From Morella rubra (taxonomy: Eukaryota > Streptophyta > Magnoliopsida > Fagales > Myricaceae), in the NCBI GenBank assembly GCA_003952965.2, contig CM025856.1, positions 13,483,844 to 13,547,843 on the forward strand: a stretch of 64,000 nt of DNA. The letters are read 5' to 3'. This document shows, in pieces, positions 46,701 through 56,995 of this stretch. The translations under genes were made by a program, and so were the position numbers. Position 1 is the stretch's first letter; every line of letters starts with the position of its first letter. The notes under the pieces were generated by a model. It saw nothing but the letters and a program-made list of their open reading frames with translations, searched no databases and was not told the origin of the DNA.

Positions 46701-48395
46701 AATGAAGAGGCAATTAGAGGGTAAATACACTTTTTACCCTCAAACTACCATGACTTTTACACTTTGCACCCTAAACTGTTACTTTTGTTATATTTCAATT
46801 TTTAACCACCAATTTTAGACACTTTGCACCTTTTGTCAAATTTTTAGACACTTTGCACCCTAAACTAGTAATGTTAGACACTTTGTATTCTCTATTCGAA
46901 AATAATACCCCCGAAAATTAATGAATTTACAACAATACCTTTAATATATGCAAAGTGGTCAAGGCATTATCGTCATTTTAGTCTAAAAATTTGACAGAGA
47001 TGCAAAGTGTCTAAAATTGATAATTAGATGGCGAAATATAACAAAAGTAGTAGTTTATGATACAAAATGCAAAATCTATGATAGGTCGTGGGTAAAAAAT
47101 ATATTTACCCTGGCAATTAGAGAAGGAGTTCTTACCCAAATTTCTCGTGTATATAGCGTTGCTAAGAAATGTAGCACCATTATGATCTTTTTCTGGCATT
47201 AGATCTTCCAGGGGCGTGACAGAATACAAATACCGAGCCGTTTCTATTTGCCCATAAGTAATGGCCGTCACGAGTGGTATAGTTTGAGTTGAAGATCCGA
47301 TGCTGACCAAGCTCGCGTTCTTTTTGAGCATACACTGGACCAATCTGTACTCTCCACGTACTGCTGCCTCGTTTAGAGCTGTGTCACCGAAGTTATCGAG
47401 AATTTCCAAGTCTTCGGTGGACATTTGCCCCACCAACTCCTCTCCTATAGGTTCCTGTCCAGCAACAACAGCAATATGGAGAGCCATTTTGCCCAAAGTG
47501 GTGATTTTTGCATTCAAAGCATCGGGATGGCGCCGAAGAAACTCTTTTGCCGCATTCCAGTCACCTCCTCGAACAGCCTTGTACAAGTCCACGTACTCAA
47601 CGTAGCTGTCATTCCGATTGTTGTCCGTACCTGCAGCCAAGGATTTCTCGTTTTCATAGAGTTGCATATAACCTACTCGATGGTCTTTCTTGTGGCAGTA
47701 GATGCCACGTTAAAATGACTACCCAGAAGAAGGATGCAAGTATGTCAAAACAAGTACTTTTAGATCTGCCTAAAATAGCTTTTATGTTGCCGGAAAAATA
47801 TTCAGACCAAAGTCTCCAGTAGTCCAAAACTGTTACAATGGGCGGCCTCAAATTTTTTTTTTTTTTTTTCCAAATTTAAAGACATAAACACTGAGTCAAC
47901 TCTCATTCATTAAATGAGGTGGTGCTTTTCTGTTTTATATTAGACACTTTGGTCGAAATCGTTTTCCTTCGCGTGTATTAAAACTTGAAATGCAAAAAAT
48001 AATCATATAAGTAAAATGATTTGCCAGAAAATTTTTGGAGCTGAGGGAGGGTGGTAAGGAGAGAAGAGAAAACCTGAGTAGGTAGTTTTGCGCATAGTAT
48101 ATTTCTCTGCCAAAGTGTTCCAAACAATTTTTGCTAAACTAATCTCCCTGATGGTTGAAAATGAATTGGGTCCGCATGAAATTTGGATCACATGTAACGC
48201 CATGGAATTCTTTTTACTCCAAGCTTTAAAAGCAAAGTCATTTGTTTCTTGGTCAGGAGTTTCTTGAATTCCTTCAACTACTTCCCAAAGATCTTGAGCT
48301 ATTAAGTAGGTTTTCATCTGAGCCCTCCAATCCAGATAATTACATTTGTCAAGAACTTCAAAAACAGCTGGATACAAACCAGGCTTTGTTTCCAT
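43788..48395 (-). CDS. gag-like domain / ankyrin repeat / PGG membrane protein (ACD6-ITN1 type), seven exons
   Basis: Exons on minus: 48395-48074, 47672-47136, 46653-46501, 46251-46153, 45555-45511, 45370-44943 and 44396-43788. They sum to 2,193 nt, every phase agrees, and the frame is open for 730 residues. Residues 1-107 are a copia gag (DUF4219/UBN2-like) domain: YLDWRAQMKTYLIAQDLW, FKAWSKKNSMALHVIQ, IVWNTLAEKY. About 115-340 and 400-520 are ankyrin repeats (KMALHIAVVAGQ, GDTALNEAAVRGEY, NGNGMLHMAGML). The last exon is the PGG domain: MKNAATSCTVVGALI, FTVPGGNNQ and four hydrophobic helices. Relatives act at membranes in salicylate-linked defence or salt responses. The donor of exon 5 (GG|GTGCCC) is weak; the dead duplicate keeps GG|GTAGCT. 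All borders are inferred from sequence only. Confidence 0.8.
46720..47111. mobile_element. Mutator-type MITE in intron 2 of the ankyrin gene
   Basis: The element begins GGTAAATACACTTTTTACCC and its end reads, reverse-complemented, GGTAAATATATTTTTTACCC. The inverted similarity continues for more than 100 bp (CACTTTGCACCCTAAACT-like phrases). An identical GGCAATTAGAG flanks it (46709-46719 and 47112-47122). An 11-bp duplication fits the 9-11 bp of Mutator-like transposons. It has no coding capacity, and the intron borders around it are unaffected. Confidence 0.85.
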
Positions 48396-48958
48396 GTTTA
48401 ACCTATTTATAGATCAAAATGGTGTCAGGAGCATATATATATATATATATATATCTAATGAATCACAGCAAAACAACATTTTTTTTTATGGAATCGGCTA
48501 AGATAGATTCAAACTTAAAGAAATGCTGATATATACACACGAAAATGTATATGTGCTCATTAATGTTGACAAGTACCCAAGTTAAGATCCAGAGCACTTT
48601 GCCCATTGTTGTGGATAATCTGAAGATCACTGCGTGACGTTTATGAATTCTTCTAGGAAACTAATGGCTTCTCTAGCAAATTCTAAGAGTTTTTTTTTTT
48701 TTTCCTTTTTGGTTCAGAATAGACATCCAATCAATTAAATTTTCATGTCCCTTATTGTCTCAATCTATGTGCATTAGTAGTTTCACCTTTCTATTGAATT
48801 ATTTATTTCCTAGGGAATTTAGGGTCATGTTTGCAAAAAAACAATTTATGAAAAATTTGAGAATGTTGTAGAAATGGAAGAGGATTAGAATTTTATTTAA
48901 TTTTGAAAGAAAGTAATAAAAACGTAGAATTTTATGAGAGTCAATGAAAAAGTAAAGA
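48396..48958. other. Upstream flank of the ankyrin gene, with (AT)n repeat and repeat-like DNA
   Basis: An (AT)n run at about 48433-48454 lies just upstream of the start codon at 48395. T-rich and AT-rich DNA follows. The last 130 bases (about 48826-48958) resemble the left flank of copia element 1 (about 11190-11330), suggesting a shared dispersed repeat that the copia element entered. No TATA box was assigned. Confidence 0.45.
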
Positions 48959-49227
48959 TGTTGCAGCTTAAGAGTTCCAGCTCAGCTCAGACGTTCCAAG
49001 TCAGCTTCAAGTCAGCATCAGTTATACGATTAGTTAGTTCAAACTAATTAACCAAATTAGTTACAGATTGTAATGTAAGCTAGTGCAAGCTAACTATTCT
49101 AGAAGCTTATAGATCTTCTATATAAGGAGAGTTCGTGTACTTGTGAACACACAGTGTGAATAACAGTTTAATACAATTCAGTTAAACAATTTCTTCTTCC
49201 ACATACTTTGTTCTTCATACTTTGACA
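48959..49227 (+). repeat. 5' LTR of copia element 2
   Basis: 269 bp, from TGTTGCAGCTTAAG to CTTTGACA. A TATA box (CTATATAAGG, 49118-49127) stands about 110 bp before the LTR end, as expected of the U3 promoter. It is 17 bp longer than its partner, mainly from extra bases in the 'cagacgttccaagtcagctt' part and in 'cttcttccacata'. Confidence 0.93.
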
Positions 49228-49239
49228 TGGTATGAGAGC
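49228..49239 (+). other. Primer-binding site of copia element 2
   Basis: TGGTATGAGAGC directly follows the LTR. It differs by one base from TGGTATCAGAGC, the usual complement of initiator-methionine tRNA. Confidence 0.85.
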
Positions 49240-49309
49240 AATTGTTGCTTTCGATTGCCAGTTGCCTTTGATCACCAAATAACAGACCTTTTGATCACCA
49301 GATAGCAAA

Positions 49310-50350
49310 ATGACCTCCAGTGATACACCTCCTGTAGTTTCATCCACCAATTCTACCGAGGATTCATCCAGCCTGTATTTTCTTCACAACGGAGACAATC
49401 CGGGAATCCAATTGGTTACTCAACGATTGAATAATGACAACTATCATACTTGGCGAAGATCAATTACCATGGTGCTCAGTGCCAAAAATAAAATCGGCTT
49501 CATCAATGGAGCGTTGACAAAACCTTCAAGCTCTACAGATAAGCATTTCTAGTCATGGATATGTTGTAATGATATGATCTTATCCTAGCTTTTGAATTCG
49601 CTTTCTGTGGAAATCGCCTCCAGTGTCATCTACATCAACTCTGCTCGTTTTTCTCAAAGCAATGCACCTAGGATCTTTCAGCTTAAGAAAGACATTTCCT
49701 TCTTATCTTAGCATCAATCTTCTATAAGCACATATTTCACAAAGCTGAAGAGTTATTGGGACGAGTTAGGTAATTTTCAACCAATACCTCAGTGTGCTTG
49801 TGGTGCTCTTAAGACTATTGATGATTTTCAAGAGTTAGATTATGTGATGCAATTTCTCATGGGCCTGAATGAGAGTTTTTCACATATTAGAGGATAGATC
49901 TTGTTGTTAGATCCTCTACTGCTTATCAATAAGGTGTTTTCTCTGGTATTACAAGAGGAACGACAAAGAGAGATTTCCTCTGCACAGAATCCTAGCCTTG
50001 ATTCAGCAACTTTGTTAGTATTAAAGACTAGCTACAATTCCATATCTGGTTCTTATCCTCGTAGAGATCGACCAGTTTGTAGCCACTGTGGAATCACGGG
50101 ACACATTGTAGATAAGTGCTACAAGCTACATGGCTTTCCACCAGGATATCGCACTAACAAGAATAAAGTCTTGCATCCTCCTGCAGCATCTCATAGCTCT
50201 GCCAATCAAGTTACAACAACTTCAGATCTGGTTTTAATATCTTCTTTTCTAGAGAATCCATCACTTTCAATCACTCAAGAACAATGTCAACAATTATTTG
50301 CTCTTCTGAAATCCCCACAGCAGTTGTTCAATTATCCTTCACCACCTTAG
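49310..50350 (+). pseudogene. Copia gag (element 2)
   Basis: Gag packages the element RNA. It starts at 49310 (MTSSDTPPVVSSTN), with QRLNNDNYHTWRRSITMVLSAKNK and FINGAL, then TAG at 49550. The frame continues through YFTKLKSYWDELG and CACGALKTI and is stopped again at about 49896. The last open part carries the zinc knuckle CSHCGITGHIVDKCYKLHG (about 50080-50136), a CX2CX4HX4C motif. At least four stops, one of them TAG where tryptophan is expected, break the frame. Confidence 0.88.
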
Positions 50351-50464
50351 ATTCCTGCAAATCAAATTAGTTCTGATTCTCTTACACCTTCCTTTACGAA
50401 TATGTCAGGTACTTCTTGGTGTTTATCTAGTCAACCTTCTTCATATTCATCACATCATGTCCCT

Positions 50465-53400
50465 TAGATCATAGACACAGGAGCAACTGATCATATGATC
50501 AATTCTCCTTCATCTTTCACTCACATTACTTCTGAAAATTACAGCATCTGTTAGGTTACCTAATTCTCAAGTTTTTGTTGTCACTCACATTGGAAGTATT
50601 CATCTCTCTGACTCTCTCATTTTACACAATGTTTTATGTGTACCTTCATTCAAATTCAACCTTATTTCAGCCTCTAAACTCATCCAACAATTACCTTGTT
50701 GTCTCATATTTCTTGCTAAACATTGCTTCATACAGGACCTGTCATCATGGAGAACGATTGGGATGGGTGAAGAAAAAGCTGGATTGTTTCATGTTTTGCT
50801 TCCAGCTTCAGTTGCATCTGTTCCTTCTCATGTTGCTTTAGTTTCAAATAATTTTTTAGATCTCTGGCACTATAGGTTAGGTCACCCTTCTTCCAACAGA
50901 TTATCTTTGATCAATAAAACAGTGCCCGAGGTCAAGTCTTCCTCACAACTCCCTTGTGATGTTTGTCATCTTGCCAAACAGCACAAGCTTACTTTTCCTA
51001 TTAGCATTTCAATTTCTACATGTTGTTTTGAGCTATTTCATAATGACATTTGGGGACCTTTTTTTGTCCCATCACTTGATGGTTCTAGATACTTCCTTAC
51101 CATTGTGGACGATTACTCCAAATGTACTTGGCCTTTCTTAATGAATCATAAGTCTCAAACTCTATATTAACTGCAGTCCTTTTTCTCCTTGATTGAGACT
51201 TAATTTCATTCAAAAATCAAGACCATTCGGACTGATAATGGTCTTGAATTTCAAATGAGCTCTTTCTTTTGCACTCAAGGTGTTATTCATCAAAAGAGTT
51301 GTGTTTACACTCCACAACAAAATGGTGCTGGGGAGCGTAAACATCAACACATCTTGAATGTAGCTAGGTCTCTTCGGTTACAAGCTTCTTTGCCTCTTAA
51401 GTTTTGGGGTGACTGTGTTCTCACAGCCACTTACCTCATTAACAGAACCCCACTCCACTTCTATCAAATAAAAGTCCATTTGAAGTCCTCTTCCACAAAA
51501 CACCATCCTATGCACACCTCAAAGTCTTCGGGTGTCTCTGTTATCCATCTATACCTTCTCCTCATCACCACAAATTTGACCCTAGAGCTCGTAGGTGTTT
51601 TTTTCTTGGTTATCCCTATGCTATCAAAGGTTACAAGCTCTATGATTTAACTACACATTCCACTTTTATTTCCAGGAATGTAATTTTTCATTAGCAGTTT
51701 TTTCCCTACCAAACACAACCATCTATTTCCACTCCTCTTTCTGTTCTGCCATGTGCCATATCTGATTCATCTTCTTTTGATTTTTCACCTTCTAATCCTC
51801 CACCTATTCCTCCTATTTTACCCTTTCCTGCTTTAGATATTGCCACTCCTCCTTCGGTTACAGATGTTGCAGATACTCCTCAAACAGATTTTATAGCCTC
51901 TCCTCATATCCTTTCTGATATTGCCATACCTCCTATGCCTGTCAAAAGATCTCTTCGAAATTGCAAACCCCCTTTCTATTTACAAAACTATCATTGTCAT
52001 CTTGTCAATTCTTCCACCCTCCCATCTTCCTCTATGATAAACAGTTCTTCCTCAAGTTCCAGCTCAGGTACAACTCATCCTTTATCCTCCACTTTATCTT
52101 ATCATCATCTCTCTCCTTCATATCGCACATTTGTATTGTCCATCTTTTCCATTGTTGAACCAAAAACATTTACACAAGCTGTTCAAATACCTGAATGGGG
52201 AGATGCTATGGCTGCTAAGATCAGAGCACTTGAGTTGAACAAAACCTGGATTCTTACCAATCTACCTCCAGATAAAAAACTCATTGGGTGTAAATGGGCT
52301 TACAAGGCCAAATATCGAGCTGATGGCAGTCTTGAGAGGTATAAGGCCTGGCTAGTTGCCAAGGGCTATACTCAGATTGAGGGGTTAGATTTTCAAGAAA
52401 CTTTTTCTCCAGTAGCAAAATTGGTTACTGTCAAAATATTGTTGGCTGTTACAACTCACTCATTTACTGAACTCCTTGTGTATGTAGATGATATTATTAT
52501 AGTTAGTAATGATTTGGGTTCAGTTGAAGATGTTAAGAAATTCCTTGATGATCAGTTTCGGATTAAGGATTTAGGAACTGTTAAATTTTTCCTAGGACTT
52601 GAGGTCGCTAGGTCTACTTCTAGAATCACTTTAAATCAGAGAAAGTATACTTTAGAATTGCTTCAAGATGTTGGTCTTCTTGGTGGTCGATCTGTTAAGA
52701 CACCAATGGAACATAATTCTAAATTTACTTGTATTGATTCAACTATTCCTTTAACAGATTCCTCTAGCTATAGAAGGTTGATTGACAGATTGTTATATTT
52801 GACCATTACAAGGCCTGATATAGCTTATGTTGTCCAAGTCTTAAGGCAGTTTTTGGATAAACCGACTCAGTTTCATTTGGATGCTACTACTAGAATTCTA
52901 CGGTATTTGAAGAATTCTCTAGGTCAAGGTCTCTTCTTTTTAACCACTTCAACTCTCCATTTGAAAAGCTTTCTGTGATGCTGATTAGGCTTCCTGCCCT
53001 GACACTCGGCGATCAGTCATAGGGTACTATGTTTTCCTTGGAGATTCTCTCATCTCATGGAAATCTAAGAAACAAAGCACAATGTCTCGGTCCACTGCTG
53101 AGGCCAAATATCGTGCAATGGCTATTGCCACTTGTGAACTCACTTGGCTCCTCACTTTGCTTCAAGACTTGCAGATTTCTCATCCTCAGCCATCATTGTT
53201 GTTCTGTGACAACCAAGCCGCTTTACACATTGCCAGAAATCCTATTTTCCATGAGAGAACAAAGCATACACATTGCCAGAAATCCTATTTTCCATGAGAG
53301 AACAAAGCAAATTGACATAGATTGTCATATTGTCTAAGAAAAATTGCAAGCTGGTTTGCTTCGTCCCTTGCACATTTGGTCCTCTCTTCAACTGGCTAAC

Positions 53401-53480
53401 CTTTTCACTAAAGCACTTGGTTCCCAACAGTTTCTTCATTTACTATCCAAGATGAGTATAAACAGCATTTACACTCCATC
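50465..53480 (+). pseudogene. Copia pol (element 2): protease, integrase, RT, RNase H
   Basis: Protease is IIDTGATDHMIN (about 50467), with TAG in place of the usual preceding tryptophan. Integrase has LWHYRLGHPSSNRLS, CDVCHLAKQHKLTFP and IVDDYSK (50850-51120), then RTDNGLEFQ and [15 protein letters not shown] (51228-51350). RT (frame 51935-52978) has IGCKWAYKAKYRADGSLERY and VAKGYTQIEGLDFQETFSP. It then runs from LLAVTTH almost directly into LLVYVDDIIIVS, so about 100 residues, including the first catalytic aspartate region (LHQLDVNNAFL in relatives), are gone. RNase H shows [11 protein letters not shown] and [15 protein letters not shown] 43-bp tandem duplication (53224-53309) shifts its end. 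Confidence 0.9.
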
Positions 53481-53491
53481 TTGAGGGGGAG

Positions 53492-53743
53492 TGTTACAGC
53501 TTAAGAGTTCCAGCTCAGCTCAGTTCCAAGTCAGCATAAGTTATACGATTAGTTAGTTCAAACTAATTAACCAAATTAGTTACAGATTGCAATGTAAGCT
53601 AGTGCAAGCTAACTATTCGAGAAGCTTATAGATCGTCTATATAAGGAGAGTTCGTATACTTGTAAACACACAGTGTGAATAACAGTTGAATACAATTCAG
53701 TTAAACAATTTCTTCCGCATACTCGGTTCTTCATACTTTGACA
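53492..53743 (+). repeat. 3' LTR of copia element 2
   Basis: 252 bp from TGTTACAGCTTAAG to CTTTGACA, closely similar to the 5' LTR. The purine tract before it and the AAAGA after it set both borders without ambiguity. Confidence 0.93.
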
Positions 53744-53748
53744 AAAGA

Positions 53749-55269
53749 GAGAGATGATTCCATAAAATTTTATGAGACTGGATAGGTCTCTCGAAGTCTT
53801 TCCATTAACTAGGATAGGCAATGAAAAAATAACTTCTAGCAGAAAAAATTTATACTGAGCAACCTCCGCGGTTCCAAAAGCTTGGCGCGTCGTTCTTTAC
53901 TCTATTTATGGAAGAAGAAGTTAGCCGCTCAACTACCATGGGCTCCTCTCCTGTAGACTGCCACGTGGCTCTAAACAAAAAGATGCCAAATATGAAGAGC
54001 CTACGCTGCCTTACATTAATTACTTTAAAAAGATTATGCCACACCTAGTTGTCCTCTTTATTGAAATTGTACTGTATATTAATTACTTAAAAAAAGATTA
54101 TACTATATAGTTCCGACAGCAAAACAAAAATACGACCCTGTCTTTATCGTCACAGCAATTTTAAGTTTTCATTGGAGCAGGCTAAAGCAGAGCTACCGGA
54201 ATTCTAACAAAAACATGTTCGGCTATTCCTGGCTTAAGAAAATCAACAGGGAATAAAAGTGACCTAATTTACCTTTAAAGGACAGAACAAAATCACAGCT
54301 GGCTGCCCCTCGCAAAAGTCGTTTACCCTTTAACTCATAGTTTGCTTACTTCTTTTCTTGACCTTAAGTTCTTTTGTTTCCCGCCTCTATGTTTCTTTAT
54401 GCAGCATTCTAAGGTTGGCAATTTAGTTGCTTTTGTTTTATTTAACTTTGACCAAAACAAAAACGACCAGGTCATGAAACGACCAGCTCAAGTAGAAGAA
54501 GATAGCGATGCTGGATGCTGGAGGTTTTCTCTATAGCAACAACAGCAATTGGGAAACGTATATGTATATCCTATATACCACCCTTCTGAAATCCAAAACG
54601 GAACTTTTTTAGTCAATAAGACTTAAGAGGAAAGGTGAAGTGGCTTACTAGAGATCAGGAGTTTCTTCCTCTTAAAGCTCGATCGAACAGAAGCTTTGAA
54701 CTACAGATTTCTCCAGTCCCAAAGATTCTCCTGAACCTCCTGAACACTTCTGGGTCGTAGAAGCCCCGAAGGAGGAAACCAAGCTGTTACTGATCAGATT
54801 AAAGACTAAAGAATAAAGGAGAGGATGGAAGTCTGGAGACGTGATTGTTTCGAAATGTGATAGGAGAAAAGAAGGAAAAAGAAAGGCGTAAAGGTCTTGA
54901 GAGATTGTGCAAGGAGCTGCGTAGAAGATAGATAGAGAGAGAGAGACTTAAACGTTGACAATTAATTTGGAATGAGAGCTGAAAAGACTTGAGTTGCGGC
55001 TAGGATAGGATTACTCTGCTGAATATGGAACAAGTTGAAGTAGGTAGTGGATCACCTCCCGTGGGATCCCCTCCTGTTTGTTGCCGTTTTGAATAGCAGA
55101 CGGAGGCGACGTAGCAAGAAAAAAAAATTAGCAGACGGAGACGTCGCTATAAACAAATCCAAAGTCGTAAAGATGCCACGAATATCTCTTTTTCTTTTCT
55201 TTCTTTTTGTTCTGGTCAACGATCTCTTCCTTGATAACACCACAAGGTAACGTTAGTTTAATTAAGTTT
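53749..55269. other. No gene recognised; CT-rich leader-like stretch on minus
   Basis: Between copia element 2 and the ankyrin duplicate. On minus, 54960-54640 reads as a CT-rich leader (ctctctctctatctatc...) followed by a short protein-like frame (FLLRGFYDPEVFRRFRRIFG) and then a stop. This could be the first exon of a gene lost to rearrangement, but no downstream exon was found. An ORF pair on opposite strands at 55047-55250 is probably chance. Confidence 0.35.
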
Positions 55270-56715
55270 GTTTTCTTAATCAAGCTATGGATCTGCCTTT
55301 AGCATCCCAGAAACAACCTCAAAGATTCTATTCTTGATAGCTCTGATGATGGTAGCATTAACGAAGCTTTCTTGCCGTTGTTGAATAGTTAAATTTGATA
55401 GTCCCTCGCACGTTCAATGAAAAAGTTCTTTGGATTGGATGTGGATTAACTTCATTTCATATAAATGTCTGATACCTTCGATTGTCAAATGATCGAAAAA
55501 TATTTACAATTAATTAATAAGATGAAGCTATAGATCAAAATCTCAGTTTTTTAAGGATAAACGACTTCAAAAACTTAATTAATGGATGAAATTGATTGAG
55601 TAGATGTAGAGCTACCCAAAAAGTTGACTTTTGAAACGACACGGCGCAGTTGAGCTGGCACTGCAAAGAGAAAACAAAATTTGGACACATATATATACAC
55701 ATGAGAAAGAAATATTATCTTATTAGATAAATAAGAACAGTAACAGGGAGCGGCAAGCTGAGAGGAAAGAAAAGCGAAAGAGCAGTGGAGAGAAAACAAG
55801 GGAAAGAAAATGAGAAGGGAAAAGGAGGAAAATAATCGGGAAATACTGCAGAGATTTTGTAACCCCATTTTTTTTTGTTAAATTATCCCAAACACAATAT
55901 TTTGTACTGCGAATGATCTTTGATATTAAATATTTTGTGATTTTGATGCATAATGTGATTTTATGTGTATTTGAAATTTTGGGTGGTATGAAATATATGT
56001 ATAGTTGTGAAAAAATATGTATTTTTGTATTGAACATGAAGTGTTCGATAAAATGCCCTAAATAGATCTTGACGTATTAGATTATATTTATTTGATTATG
56101 GTATTTTAATAAGATATTATTAATGGTGAAAATTAGGATTGATGTTATTATATAAGCAACAATGACGAGAAAAAAAGAAGTTGCATGCCAAAATACAATT
56201 CTTAATTTTACCATGCAAAAAATTAGGAAAAGTGAGATTAGGCAAAATCATACCTGATATGATAGTTCTTTCTTGATTGCTTTGCTGGTTTTCTACGTTT
56301 GAAATGTTCCAACCATTAATTTCATTGGTGGAACGAGCCGTGAGTTGAATGTCTATACCTTCGAGCCAAATAAAAATTAAGGGAAATGGATGTTTAATCC
56401 ATTGGGTAGTAATGACCTCTAACTCAAGGACAATTTATTCAAAGGGGTCAAAACCAGTGGACCAAATAGAGACAATCCTTTTCTAATTTCCCTACAAAAA
56501 GTTTCATGTCATAAACTGGTAAGCTATGCTAATCGGCAACATGGGCATTGAAGCTGCAGAACACTTGATCGAAAAGCAAGAGAAGAGAGATAGTACTCAC
56601 AGTAGTTGCAGATGCATTGTTTCCACTCGGAAATGCATTAGGCGTAGAAGCCAATGCCAACAATGGGGAGTTGCCATCCTTACCAAGAGCAAGTGCCAAT
56701 CGTGGGCAGCGCTTT
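55270..56715 (-). pseudogene. Truncated duplicate of the ankyrin-PGG gene (exons 3-6)
   Basis: It matches about 45170-46625 nearly base for base in the same orientation, about 10.1 kb away. Present are parts of exon 3, all of exons 4 and 5, and the start of exon 6. Exon 6 now reads KELFH then TGA at about 55418, where the parent has HQM. Exon 3 has lost about 18 bp around 56618. Gag, first ankyrin and PGG exons are absent. The duplicate ends abruptly at both borders, with no transposon termini visible. Confidence 0.88.
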
Positions 56716-56764
56716 GAATTAAATTTCCATGATCACCGTTTTTGTCTCAGTCTATGACTCTACG

Positions 56765-56995
56765 TACATTAATATTTGGGAAAAATGCATTTTTCACCCA
56801 CGAACTACCATAGGTTTTGCACTTTGCATCCTAAACTACCAATTTTGACACATTGCACCCTCTAACTACCAATTTTTATCACTTTGCACCCTTTATCAAA
56901 TTTTTAGACTAAAATAACGATAATGCCCTTGACCATTTTGTATATATTGAAGATATTGTTTCAATTCATTAATTTCTCAAGGTATTATTGTCAAA
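56765..56995. mobile_element. Second MITE of the same family, cut by the Sirevirus LTR
   Basis: It begins 'gggaaaaatgcatttttcac' and continues with TTTGCACTTTGCATCCTAAACT and CACTTTGCACCCT phrases, then 'tcaaatttttagactaaaat', as in the reverse complement of the MITE at 46720-47111. It stops at 56995, where the TG of the LTR begins. The other half is not in the window. Confidence 0.7.

Larger units (their letters stand above)
48959..53743 (+). mobile_element. Structurally complete Ty1-copia retrotransposon (element 2)
   Basis: Both LTRs are present (48959-49227 and 53492-53743), each TG..CA. The PBS follows the first, and a purine tract TTGAGGGGGAG precedes the second. The five bases before and after the element are identical (AAAGA, 48954-48958 and 53744-53748), a proper target-site duplication. 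The interior holds gag, protease, integrase, RT and RNase H in copia order. Stops, frameshifts and an RT deletion make it non-autonomous. It sits between the ankyrin gene and its truncated duplicate. Confidence 0.95.

Noticed and set aside
47300-47822. Three overlapping plus-strand frames of about 100 codons
   Set aside because: Antisense to ankyrin exon 2, which matches the family and is in phase with neighbours.
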